Part shown: positions 24,801 through 36,400 of the stretch, piece by piece
Layout: each line of letters begins with the position of its first letter
How positions within the stretch are numbered: position 1 is the first letter of the stretch
Source of the DNA: Prostheceraeus crozeri
Lineage: Eukaryota > Platyhelminthes > Polycladida > Euryleptidae
NCBI GenBank assembly: GCA_907163375.1
Contig: CAJQUW010001420.1
Location: forward strand, 682,001 to 746,000
Reading direction: 5' to 3'
Length of the DNA stretch: 64,000 nucleotides
Made by a program: the position numbers and the translations under genes
Notes under the pieces: generated by a model
What the model saw: only the letters and a program-made list of their open reading frames with translations
Database searches by the model: none
What the model was told of the DNA's origin: nothing

Positions 24801-25752
24801 CAGTATAACCCCAGCTTTGCGAATAATTCCGGACATAAAAAATATTTCGTTACAGAGGTTTTCGTTACAACGGGGTTTCAATAAAATGACTAAAATTTAT
24901 GTGTGCTACATATCGTTTCTGCAAATTTCATTAAATTATTTTGGTATGTTAAAAAGGCCTATTAAATCTGATGATATCAATTGTTCCGGTAGTATAAAGG
25001 CACAAGTGTGATAAACACACATCAAATTCCTCAAACTCAAGATGCCTTGAAGAAGTCAACAAAAGTACTTTGTCGCCGATGCTTAGTACCTTTCTGAAGC
25101 AGAAATACCTCCAAATTGATTATCGGTTGCATTTGCTGACCATTTATCTCTTCATTTTCACAAAATAGGCGCACTTTTCGTAGACTCGTAATCGCTTCTA
25201 CTGACGATATTGGTGGATTCAAATCTTCCTCTTCTTCCCCTTCATCCTCATCGTCTGTACTTCATTCATTCCTTGGGCCTCCCGCAATATTTCTGCGTCT
25301 GTGAGGACGCCCTCAGTAGAAGTTTCAGTGTCAACATAACTAGCGCTATCCTCCACGGATAGGTTACCACTTAATACTCATGGGCCGAAATTCTCTTGAA
25401 AGACGGTCCAAATATTTTGTACAACGTTAATTGCTTCCCTAGTGCCTACACCATGGTTTTCATCAATATCAGGGACTGCATCAGACATAGTAAAACCTGT
25501 TTTCTTGACCAATATAAGGTGGCATTGCGATGAGTCGGCATGTTCAACAGTGGAAAAAATCGTAATTAAAGGATATTATTAGTTAGAGGATACCATTTCC
25601 ATACGCTAAAGAGAGGTTTTCGTTATTACAAGGTTCGTTAATCCGGGTTTTTTCTTTGCTAAACAAGCACAAATTTTGGTGGCTACTATTTAAGTCGTTC
25701 ACTAGTTTGGGGTTTTCGTTTTAACGGGGTTCGTAAAGCCGTGGTTATACTG
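24801..25752 (-). mobile_element. pogo/Tigger-like DNA transposon, internally deleted
   Basis: The termini are inverted: CAGTATAACCCCAGCTTT at the left, and CAGTATAACCACGGCTTTAC as the reverse complement of the right end. TA follows the right end; the matching left dinucleotide is TT, probably a mutated TA. More inverted sequence follows inside (ACGAAAACC-like motifs near 24860 and 25615-25735). The interior encodes the tail of a CENP-B/Tigger transposase on the minus strand. Confidence 0.75.
25037..25488 (-). pseudogene. Tigger/CENP-B-like transposase C-terminal tail
   Basis: Minus-strand reading gives VLTDAEILREAQ, then an acidic run (DDEDEGEEEED), then PISSVEAITSLRKVRLFCEN. This is the usual end of Tigger/jerky-type proteins: an acidic region followed by an EAxxxLxxLRxF helix. 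One stop near 25380 and one frameshift near 25255 break it. The DDE catalytic domain and the CENP-B DNA-binding domain are missing. Confidence 0.65.
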
Positions 25753-26546
25753 TACTCGATTTGAGGTCTAAGATGAAAAATGTATGTCCGTGTAAATTAT
25801 TTGAATTTGAAAACCATTGTATCGAAAATATTCTATATATATTCGGTATCACATGTATTTGTTCAAGGGAGTTGTAAAAACACGAAACAATTGTTAGAGC
25901 TTATTGGTTAACCGTTGGAAATCACAAATTTATCTAGAGAAGAAAGAAGTATACTGTCAACTGCTTTTTGCCTTTCGTCACTGCTTAACTCGGGAGGATT
26001 TCAGAGTCTCTAATGAGTTCAACCTTCTCCTCAACAGAGACCGAGTGTTGGCTCGTTGACATCTATGTCAGCTGATGCAATGAATTCCTAAAAAATGTAT
26101 GACTCGATGAACAGAGATTGCTTTGGAAACAACAGATGCATTAGACTGCTTCTTTTTGGTGAAAAGAAAAGCAAGCGAAATAAGATATCCTTTTCCGTTC
26201 TCATCCAATGCGAACGTGTCTTGGAGTGCTTTTGGAACGATCTGTTAACACTACACTGCCACAGTGCATGAGAGCATCCAGTGGCAAGAACACAAACACG
26301 GCTTTGGTTGAAACATCAACGAAAATCCCGTAATGCAGAAGCTCAAATCTAGTTATCCATCAAAAATAGCCAAAGAATAATAAAAAAAATAATTCACAAA
26401 AAAATATGAAGAAATAAAATTGCAAAAAAATCTCGCGCATAACCAGCTTCCCTCATAAACGGAGGGTTTTATATATGTTGGAATTGTTTCTTGACGCTTC
26501 TCGCGCTTGAGCGGAATTCTCGTTTTTCCGGAGTGTGCTGTATTTC

Positions 26547-27150
26547 CAAATCAGTGAAGCTTTGAGTACATTCGGAAGTATCTAATTTTCTTTCTAAAGA
26601 AGGAATTTGGATACCGCTGATATGATGCAAATATTCTAATGGATGCTGAAAATTGTTTTTATTGCCAATAGATGTTTATGAAGTCTCCTTGAGTATGATG
26701 GTTTGTGACATAAATCTTTATTTACGGTGCGATAAGTGAGATTCATGTTTCCAATGTATTGTGATCATCTATTTATTCGGTTCACCATTCACATAATTGC
26801 TTAATTTTGAAAAGCGAAGACAAGGTCAATAATAAAGTATTGAAGAGCTTTCGACTACATGTTTTTCAATTCAAAAAAACAACTACTACCTACAGCAGAG
26901 CATTAGAAAATTATGATAATCGTAGGTAAACTACTTATTAAATGATATTGCATGATACTCATTCATATGACGCAAATTCAGAATAAGGAATTTGAAATTT
27001 AGCACATAAAGAGTTCTGAATGATATCTTGAGTAAATTCAATTTTAATGGAAAATACTTTAAAATACTTTTTGACCTCTATGTATTTTGTATTAGTGTTT
27101 GAACTGTGGATGTAATTAGAAGAAACACCTGAGTGGTCGACTCCGTTATA
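26547..27150. other. Intergenic stretch, nothing recognised
   Basis: No feature recognised before the TA (27149-27150) that borders the next element. Confidence 0.35.
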
Positions 27151-30147
27151 GGGCGATTCCATAAATAAAGCACGGACACTCTGACACAAACTCGTCATTT
27201 CTCACTATGAAGCAATGTGACTAAATTCATGAAAATTGCACCACAACATGCCAGATTAGCCTGAAATATTAATCACTTTTCAATTTTTCAACAGTAGTCC
27301 CAGTTTCGACGCTAGAGGTCAAAACGTCACTGTAACGCACGGACGCTCACAAAAGCGTGTATTTTAATTATTTTCGTCTTCGTTAAAACTCTGCGAATTA
27401 TTTAAGTTACAAAAACCAATAAACACCATCGAATGTTGTTAGGGTCATTTTCTGAAAAATAAACAACTCTAATAGTAATGGAATGTATGGGTCTCTCGCA
27501 TTTAGCCACTGATTAATTAGTATCAACCGTAACGCACGGACACGTTTTTCCACGTATGATGACTGAAGTTTTTCTCAATGTTGATTAATACTGGAGTTGA
27601 TTTAAGTTGTTAGGGATGTAATAATAATAATCTTTATATTCCTCACAAATGACATTCGGTGAGCGACCAACATGTAAAAAAACAGCAAGAGGATATTTCA
27701 AAAGTTGCCGTACATTATGACGTAGAATATTGTCATACCTTAAAAATCCAGTCTTTCAATTCCTATTTCAATTCATTGTTTCACAAGGTCAGTCATCTTG
27801 CAACGGCGAGTCAGTTTCATTAGAATCTTCTACAAGAACAGAAATCTTACATTAAAGGTACGAGAATACAGGCGTCCATTATTTAAGTACCAGTAACACC
27901 ATGAAAGTTATCCTTAACAAAGTGAAATAATTCCTCTTCAGTGAGATCCATATAAATTTCAAGTAATTTGATATTTCTGTAAAACCAATTTCGGATTCGA
28001 ATTTTCTTATAAGCTACAATACCTTATTGATATCATATTTATTCCACAACTTAAACAGGTTGTGATCTTCAGCTATGTACCATGCACACATGATGCATGT
28101 GCTTTGACACTAACATACTATTCTGCTTGCACACGCAGGTTCGATCGTGTGATAATTCACTCCACGATGTATTATTCGGGGAAAATTAGTTCACTGAAAC
28201 ATAGTTGGATGTTTACTAAGTCACTACTACTATGTTACAAGCCATCACTACTTAATGATAGATACTAAGATAGGGCCGATCTAGTTAATACATGCAGTGT
28301 ATCATTTGTAATATGGCCTGATCATCAAATTTGTGATTAAGTAGTAGGCCACCAGAATTTTCTGCAAATCAACGATGCGATGCAAGCAGCGTTTGTTAAT
28401 TAACCAACGGTTGCAACTTGCAAGATGACGGAATCGGGGAATATTGATGGTAATGCAGCTATGATTAAAAAAGAATTGCTGAAATATGCGAGTTTAAATT
28501 GCCTCTGATCGAAGATGCAATAATTTTGAAGTTCTTGGAAAAAATGTCCGAGCGTCACAGCAACACATTTGATTGGTCCAGTCGGAAATGCATCAAGCGA
28601 ATCACAGCAAGTAGATAGTTAATAAATCATAAACTCGCGCTTCAACGAGTTTCATATGATTCAAATATTATGAGCATCTGTGTGCCTTCAGGTAGGATTG
28701 TATGTGAATTATAAGAAGGGATATTTGAATCATGGATAACTCCTGATATAGATGCATTGAATTTTTTCTGTGCCAACTTTGCAAAATGCAGACCATTTCA
28801 TACTCTCTGGATTTTAACAAACATCCCTCATTTAGGAACTATTAAAATTTAAGCAAAAACACTGCCTATTAGGTAGAAAATGAGCCTAATCTGTACCAGT
28901 GTTTCGACAGTATGCGTAGCATGAACAATGCTTATCTATCTCAATTGCAGAATCTAGTCGTGGCCCAGTAATTAGCAGTGGGCCACCCACAGAATTAGAT
29001 TCGTCTGCGCGCGACTTCTTTTTCCTAGAATGGAATTATCGAATCTGTCCTAAACATCGAAATGGCACATCACAGAATAAGACAACTTGCTCCCTCAATG
29101 GATAATTAGTATATCGCCTACTATTGGAAATGGCTCACACTCTCAAACAATAGGCAGCCATTTGGACACCAGCCAGTGGTGGCGTGCGTGTTGTGATATC
29201 ACTTTGGTTCGGACACACCAAAGCACACAGCTGCATTCAGTGAGGAATGCTGAGTAGAAATCGGTGAAATCATCAGGTGAACTAATTTTCGTACGCCTGC
29301 TACCTTTTTTAATAATGATCGGAAGTACCAACATTATGAAAAAATGTGTGCAATTATCCAAATTCTTCGAATCTGAAGGAATCGTGGCAATCGAAGCACT
29401 TTGATGGAATTCACAGGAATCCGCAAGCGACGCACGACTTTTTTCCTATCTCTGTAAGGTATTAGGAATTCCTTTTTGTCCACTTACTAAGTTCCAGCAT
29501 GTACCATCATTTTGATTTAGTCTTCACTTCTAGTAAACTGAAGGAGTAAAACAATTTAATTCTGTGGGTCCACCATGGATTTTTATATCAAAATGCTAAG
29601 GAAAACAGTTTTATAAAATCGTAGCGCACGGATGCTGTCCCTGCGTTACGGCTGAATCTACCACGCATCTAGTCCTTTTGAGCTGCAACCCTACATAATA
29701 AGTCATTACTAAAAGCTTAATTTGCACAGGAAGCTGCGTGCTTATGCATCGTCCATTTTTCAAATAATTCAAAAATAGTAAAAAATTCTTTTTTGTGTCC
29801 GTGCGTTACGGAATATTGCCGTCCAGAAATAAGGACAACAATGAAATTTCTAATGATGTGGCGCTATACAGCTTGCAAAAACGTAATGCATCACAGTCAG
29901 GTGCTTATTGAAATGAACATCGGTCTTAATTTTACATTCTCATGAAGTCATCTACTGTCAATGAAAAAATAGTGGTTTTAATAGCTTCTTATTAAAACAT
30001 CAATTAGTACCATGTTAGATAATGTAAGACTTTGTCATTGCTGAATTAAGTTATTGTAGTGTATTAAGAAGCAGCAGATGGATATAAGTTGCCGCCAAAT
30101 TCCATTCTATGAAATCGTAAAAAGTATCGAACTTTTTGGAATCGCCC
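27151..30147. mobile_element. 3.0-kb TA-flanked DNA transposon, non-autonomous, family unknown
   Basis: GGGCGATTCCA at 27151 and TGGAATCGCCC ending at 30147 are perfect inverted repeats, each bordered by TA (27149-27150 and 30148-30149). The motif GTAACGCACGGAC recurs near both ends: 27332 and 27527 forward, degenerate at 27169, inverted at 29795-29811, and a facing pair at 29621-29652. This is a pattern typical of subterminal transposase-binding sites. No transposase was recognised. A member of the 600-bp MITE family (28988-29566) is inserted in it and splits the right part. Confidence 0.7.
28988..29566 (+). mobile_element. 600-bp MITE family, copy B
   Basis: It starts CACAGAATTAGATTCGTCTG and ends AATTTAATTCTGTG. 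Its flanks GGGCCACC (28980-28987) and GGTCCACC (29567-29574) differ by one base. It is shorter than copies A and D and more diverged. It is nested in the 3-kb TA-flanked element, so it arrived later than that element. Confidence 0.85.
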
Positions 30148-30149
30148 TA

Positions 30150-31049
30150 TGCACATTTCAGGGTCACATCGCTACATATTTTCACCCTTGCTGTATTGCG
30201 TTAAGGGTTATCATGCATTTTCTCTTTGAATTCCCTGATTGATGGAACTCGATCCCACAATCGCCACCTGATGATCTAAACCTGCTGACCCCTCTGCTTA
30301 AGATTCTTGTCTAAGTCTAAACAAGCGAATCAAGCCAGTCTTACCACCACAGATGTATCATTTATCCCCTTTGCTATAGAAAGTGTGCATTGTGACCTAC
30401 AACACATGTTTGATTGACTATTTTAATGGCAAAATATTGCTAGTCGCACACATGTAATTTCTGTCAGATGACATTTTATGTTTATGCGGATCTAGTTGTT
30501 ACATATGCAAACGAGCTGTTAAACAAAAGAATCATTATAATCGCACCTCTGAAAATATTGTTTTCGTCGTGATAGACAGTTCATTCCATTTATTTACAAT
30601 TGCACGAAGTCAATGTGCTCATCGTGGTTTGGCTCATCTTTTCTGCTCTCAATTGCTTTCTTGATAATGGACTACCCATGATAACTTGCATGTCACCTTT
30701 TAATGCATAAACTACGTTATGGATGCTTGCCAACCCCCAACGGATGTAATAGTGACCGACGTTTCGCTAATGAAACCCTATAACCACAGAATTAAATATT
30801 TTGTTTATCTGCGCGCGCAGATGAATCTAATTCTGTGCCTATAGCTTTGGGAACAGAACAATATAGATGCCTCCATAACTATGCTTGAAGGTGAAAAGAA
30901 GTTTTCGTTTTACTTTTTTAAATTTAGATAAATCATTAAGCACTCAGGAATATCTGTTTACTGATGGATGAGTAACTTACGTAATTGATTGACATTGACC
31001 GTTCATACAATTGGACTGATAAAGATAAACCAACCACCAGTATTCATAA
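30150..31049. other. Intergenic stretch upstream of the ALDH1L gene
   Basis: No coding frame recognised. It contains the 53-bp micro-MITE listed separately. If the candidate 5' exon at 31050-31150 is real, the right part would hold the promoter, but I see no clear TATA box or other core element. Confidence 0.35.
30785..30837 (-). mobile_element. 53-bp micro-MITE, copy F of the 600-bp family
   Basis: It reads CACAGAATTAAATATTTTG at the left and GAATCTAATTCTGTG at the right. These are the right and left termini of the full-length family, in reverse orientation, joined with almost nothing between. The flanks CCTATAAC (30777-30784) and CCTATAGC (30838-30845) match at 7 of 8 positions, so the copy is bordered like a real insertion. 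Confidence 0.85.
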
Positions 31050-31150
31050 CAAGTAGTGTTCGGTGGATCTTATCATCAGCTACGTGCTCGCCGAGCGCAT
31101 TTGCAGCTACATTAAACAACTGTCGTGGTATTCACTCGTTTTGTTAACTG
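31050..31150 (+). other. Candidate 5' untranslated exon of ALDH1L
   Basis: A strong donor (AACTG|GTAAGT) sits at 31150/31151, about 2.1 kb before the acceptor at 33285-33286 that precedes the ATG. Splicing from here would place TAA-CTG in frame just before the coding exon and so force the start at the Met at 33302. The left boundary is unknown. This rests only on the donor and its position. Confidence 0.3.
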
Positions 31151-31409
31151 GTAAGTCACTTATTCTCCCAATGTAATCTAAAAAGCTATCTCAGTTCATA
31201 GGAAGTTATACTAAATTAATGCCTGCGAATTCGAAGAGGAATATTTTTAGAAATACGAGATCAGAATTGTTCTAGTAGGAAAGTCTAACAAGTCAATAGT
31301 TGCAGACACTCTCTCTAAAATAAATTTGAGAGGTATCTAGTCAGTCATGATTTGTAAATTGTTTCGAAGAAGCGGAAATGTGGTATTTAAATTTTGTCAA
31401 GAAGTTGAA

Positions 31410-31622
31410 TAGATAGCTCAGCTGGTTGCGCATTACTTTTTGATACAGAAGAGCAGAAAGTCTAGGATTAAGTCTGCCGGCCTTGTGAGGTACGCGCACC
31501 ACTAGAGGTTGCTAACCCTTACATGATAAGAGTTACGAGTTTGTAGATGCTGTCCCACCCACAACTTGCCAGTGTGGCTCCGTACTTTTGGTTGGGGTGA
31601 ATAAATTGGCCTTTGATATTCA
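31410..31622 (+). mobile_element. tRNA-derived SINE-like remnant
   Basis: TAGCTCAGCTGGTTGCGC matches a pol III A box. About 50 bases on, AGGATTAAGTC is a worn B box. No tRNA cloverleaf can be completed, and a non-tRNA body follows (to about 31622). This fits an old SINE; no tail or target duplication was found. Confidence 0.45.
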
Positions 31623-31987
31623 CAGCAATCATTTTCTGCTGTTCATACTCATTTCATACTTTTGACTGATTTCTTAGATAATCTGTGTGATCTGTTACCG
31701 TTATATTTTATTATTCCAATGCATCCATTTTGATTCATTTACCATTAACTTTTTATTTCTCTCTCAGATCAGATGTTAGCTACTGGTACTGTTTACCTAT
31801 CTATAAGTTCCCCTTTCAATTACACTTTCTAACTCTCGTTTAATACTTCTTTTTCTACTGATAGAGATAATAGCAGAAATTAATTGTTAATTGTTCTTGT
31901 TTTTTTGAAATTGTGATTTCGAAACCTTTACAATGTGATCGATATTTTCTCACAAAATACACGAGTGCCTTCGTTGCATTAACATTC

Positions 31988-32338
31988 TGAGCAATTTGAA
32001 ACACATTTAACCATATTCTCGCATACATTGCCGATCAGAAACATGATAAGAACACATACATATAAAAGAGAATGACCTAAAGACATCGCATGTCAAAAGT
32101 TGCGACTCGGGGCATAGCTCTTTATCGCTTAATCAGAGAAAACATAGCAGATTTCATTTTTACCAAAAACGTCGATCTGCGTCCCATTGAATTAGCATTT
32201 CTTTCCTTGATCGTGTCTGACAAGAAGATGAACCAGATAGAACTCGGCAGACGCGCAGATTCGTGGTAGGCATAGGGTGTGCGTACGTGCATCATTATGT
32301 GAAGGTCTCTTTTTCGGCCTCGTTCTGGCCTCCGCACT
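31988..32338 (-). mobile_element. Half copy of the long foldback MITE
   Basis: It matches the loop and one arm of the foldback at 34837-35565. Shared stretches include GCCGATCAGAAACATGATAA, TTAATCAGAGAAAACATAG and GAACTCGGCAGACG. The second arm is absent. A short deletion lies near the end, in the CCTCGTTC region. It is either an ancestral single-arm form or a copy that lost an arm. Confidence 0.7.
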
Positions 32339-33286
32339 GTATGCATCGATTGCACTTAGTTTTGTTCTTATAAAAATTGTCCTATTGTTTGTAATGATAC
32401 TGATTTCCATTTGGTTACCACTTGAAATTTATGAATTATTTTAACTGAATTTCAAATGATGTGCAACATTGAAAATATATACAAATATTTCTTAAGTTTA
32501 CATAATTATAGAATTTTAGGTAGTTCTTAAGAGGACTGATGACCGTTCCCACAGGCAAACCATGTAAAGTCAAAAAATTTTCTGTTATAACAGCACAAAT
32601 TGAAAGACAACTGAAAGTAATGGTTTTATTGCTTACACCTGACTTGATTTTGCATGACAGGCCTTCATCTCGTGGAGTGGTTGTGGAAATTCTGTGATTG
32701 TGTCACGTGCACACCCTCTCTAATACTTGGGACTGATTCATACCCAACACAATGGAAATCATTAAGATCCCACTAGCCGGTGCGAATAATCGAGAAATTG
32801 CCTGTCTTGTTAGGTTGTAGTATATTTATTTCTGTCATAACAGCTAATATGGATAAATGCTGCAGCTACCTAAATATATCAGTTAGTAACTTAACTACAT
32901 GTAGTAGCCATTCAGCTTCAATAACCTTATCGACTCGCAGAACGGAAATTTTTTATAAAATTGTCAAGTCTTGTTGCTAATCTTCACAAACACTACAAAC
33001 AACAGACAAAATTGTTCAAAGTGTTCAGTTCGCTGCAATTATGTATCTTTAGATTGACCTTGTTTACAATCTTAATGACGTCATTTAAGAAGCATTGTTC
33101 AACCTCATCTGATTCTTCAACTACATTTTTAAATGGTATCTTTTCGACTAATTTTAGTGCGAAGCAGCTTTTGAAATTAATGCTGTCGCTATTATTTGTT
33201 CTTGTGATTGTTTGATTGGTTCATTGTTTATCGTTCATTTCTCGAGTTTTTTTATTATCATACAATGTATTCATTTTTGCTTTCAG
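32339..33286 (+). other. Probable intron before the ALDH1L start codon
   Basis: No recognisable coding sequence. A pyrimidine-rich run (TTTTTGCTTTCAG) ends at a good acceptor, 33285-33286, 15 bases before the ATG. This indicates an upstream non-coding or alternative first exon. Confidence 0.5.
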
Positions 33287-33301
33287 CGCTTATTTGACAA
33301 A

Positions 33302-33428
33302 ATGAAAATTGCTATAATCGGTCAAAGTCAGTTTGGAGCTGATGTGTACAAACTTTTGCAAAAGAATGGTCATGATGTTGTCGGAGTTTTCACTATTCCT
33401 GATGTGAATGGTAGAGCTGATCCCTTAG
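33302..33428 (+). CDS. ALDH1L1: ALDH1L coding exon 1
   Basis: Encodes residues 1-42 and one base of 43: the first Rossmann strand ([12 protein letters not shown]) and GVFTIPD of the formyltransferase domain. The exon itself starts at 33287 after TTTCAG. The five codons before the ATG (RLFDK) are open, so a longer product from another first exon is possible. The donor is TTAG|GTGAGT at 33429, phase 1. Confidence 0.92.
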
Positions 33429-36400
33429 GTGAGTTGAGATATCGTTGAATAACTCGCATTCGACTCTTGTATGCGTCGGTCTCTTCTGGAGAGACTTCAT
33501 TTGTCTTCGGAGATCCGCGGAGGCTCCGGTTGTTTTGTCTGTGTGCTAGGTATTTAACAGGGAGGGGGTATCACAGAGTTAGACAGGTTGCCTCTTTTTC
33601 TGATTGACTAGAAGGGAAACATCGGAATATAAAGTGGCACAATCTGCTGACATAATGCCATAGCAATCGAACAATGAGCAGCCAATTCAACATTAAACAC
33701 GCCAAATTGTGCGAAGTTTCAGTGACTGTTATCAACCGAATCACACAGCAAAAAGACAGTCGATGTCAAGCTCTACAGAGAAGCTTGTGAATGTTTTTTC
33801 GTGCGCCTGCTAACTTTTTTAATAATGATCGGAGGAACCAACATTATCGAGAAAACTTTTCCTCAATGATCTGAATTCTTCGAATCTGAAAGAATCGTGG
33901 TGATCGGAGCATTTTGAAGGAATTCACAGCAATCCGCAAGCGGCGCACGACTATTTTTCCTATCTCTGCAAGGTATTAAAAACCTTTTGCCCATTTAGCA
34001 AGTTCCTGCATGTGCCATTGTTTTGAATCAGTTTGCACTTCTAGCAAAGTGATGAGATTAAGCCATCTAATTCTGTGGGGTGTAAACACAGGGGATGTTT
34101 GCGTGTGATGGTCTCGTGTTGTATCCAGTTTGCTATTTGGCATCCTCAGGAAAGCCGTCGTAGTTTTCACTCCAGGACTGATTCCGCTTCATATCTCTAC
34201 TAGCTAGCCGCTATCCAATGACCCATCACCATACTTGCGGTTGCCTTTAGTTATGTCATTAAGGGATCAATGCCTAATTCAGGTCTCCGCGCACAACAAA
34301 CTATATTCAGCAATTTTATCCTGAATGAAACGTGGATGTTCATTTTCAGCCCAGGCCGCTGCTGCTGATGGTGTAAATGTGTTCAAGTTTAAGCGATGGC
34401 GTCTGAAGGGCGAGGCACTTCCTGAGGTGTTGAAGGAATACGAAAGTGTACAAGCGGATTTAAATGTGATGCCCTTTTGCTCACAATTCATTCCCATGGA
34501 GGTAATAACAAAACCCAAGCATCAGTCCATTATTTATCATCCATCAATTCTTCCTCGACACAGAGGTGCTTCAGCTATTAATTGGTAAGTAACACTTTCC
34601 CAATTTTAACATGATTGCATGGTTGCACAGTGTTAGCTTTTTGAAAAATGTGTAGTCTTTTATATCATCTTATCAACTTGTTTGGTGTGACTACGACTGG
34701 AGAAGAGCGGTGTTGTTATGCTTAATTAGCAGTTACTGAACAGGCGAAAAAACCGGCCGTCGACAGGCGACTGCTTCGAATGATAAATAATTAATTTTGA
34801 AACCGGTCGTCGACCGGGCACCCAGAGAAAATAATAGTCCGGCAGCCAGAACGAGTTTCTGCAGGGAACGAGGCCAAAAGTGAGACTTTCACAGAATGAT
34901 GTACCGGTATACCCTATGCCTACTGCGAATCGGCACGTCTGCCGAGTTCTAGTGAGTTCCTCTTCTTGTCAGACATGATCAAAGAAAAACACATGTAAAT
35001 CCAATGGGACGAAGATTGCAGTTTTTGACTAAAATGAAATTTTCTATGTTTTCTCTGATTAAACGAAAAGTACTAAGGCCAGAGTCATAATTTTTGGCAT
35101 GGAATGTCTTCAGGTCATTTCCTATGATTTGCATGTCCTTTTATCATGCTTCTGATCGGCAATGCATGTGAGAATGTGGTTGAAGGTGGATAAAGTTGCT
35201 CAAAATGTTTGTGTTTGCCGACATTAAGAGGCTCGCCAAATCTAAATGTGTTTAGCTATGTAGACAGAGGTGCATGAAAATGAAAGGAAATGACCTGAAG
35301 ATATTCCATGCCAAAAATTATGACTCTGGCCTTAGTACTTTTCGTTTAATCAGAGAAAACATAGAAAATTTCATTTTAGTCAAAAACTGCAATCTGCGTC
35401 CCATTGGATTTACAGATGTTTTTCTTTGATCCTGTCTGACAAGAAGAGGAACTCACTAGAACTCGGCAGACGTGCCGATTCGTAGTAGGCATAAGGTCTA
35501 CATCATTCTGTGAAAGTCTCACTTTCGGCCTCGTTCCCTGCAGAAACTCGCTCTGGCTGCCGGACTATAAATCATTGTTAAGCAGGCCGATTTTTTAAAA
35601 AATCCAATTTGTCAAACAATTACTATTTCTTGCATTTCAACAATCTCCAAAGCAATAACTACATGTAGGCTACACTATGATGAAGCACTAGAGTGCCACA
35701 ATGGGTATGAAACTTGTTTGATGTTGTAATGCACTAATAGTTATTTATTCACGCTTTTAAGGGCCTCAGTCCATATTGTATCCATATTGCCTCTCGGTAG
35801 TTGTTTCGTTCTTCTGTGTCCTCGTCTTCAGAGGTCGAGGTCTCCTTGTAATCATTATTATACCTTTTTCCAGTTAGCAAAATGTTCACTCAACGTCCTA
35901 ATTAGGAGTTATTGAGAGAATGACGCTAGGTGCCTGAGGGACGTTTCCTGATGACTCATTTTACTTGATTTGTTATGTTCAATGAAATTGATATGCTTCA
36001 CATTAAAATTATCGCTGAATAGCAGCTCGATCCCTACTCTAAAGAAAAGCTTTTCACAGAGCACTTATGGTAGTAGTTGATCATATTCTAAGTGCTGTAG
36101 TAGAAATATGTAGTGAATAAGAAATTGGCCGATTTTTTAGTCCTTCAAACACTAATCTCCTGAAATAATTAATTTAGAAACCGGCCACCCGTCGGCCGCT
36201 TCGGAAAAATAAATAATTGGCCGTTTTTTTCGCCAATACGGAATGTATGCAGTTTGGATTAGGCTATTTGTAGTGATTAGTCACTCAAAATTGGACTCAG
36301 TTGGACCTGCTTGAATCACAGAATTAGATTCATCTGCGCGCGCTTCGGTTTCCCAGAAAGGAAGAATTGTATGTAACCTTACTATCAAAATGGCACATCA

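Larger units (their letters stand above)
24619..26546. mobile_element. Possible outer pogo/Tigger-like element holding a nested one
   Basis: The left end GTGCACTCCGGATAAACGGG and the right end, read in reverse complement, CAGCACACTCCGGAAAAACG, are alike. Between them lies the complete inner element 24801-25752 plus about 800 bp of AT-rich sequence with no clear frame. The pairing could instead be between two independent relics, so the boundaries are tentative. Confidence 0.4.

Noticed and set aside
33212-33448. Upstream Met at 33212 as a hydrophobic signal peptide on ALDH1L
   Set aside because: The hydrophobic stretch is the pyrimidine-rich tract before the splice acceptor at 33285-33286, translated by chance.
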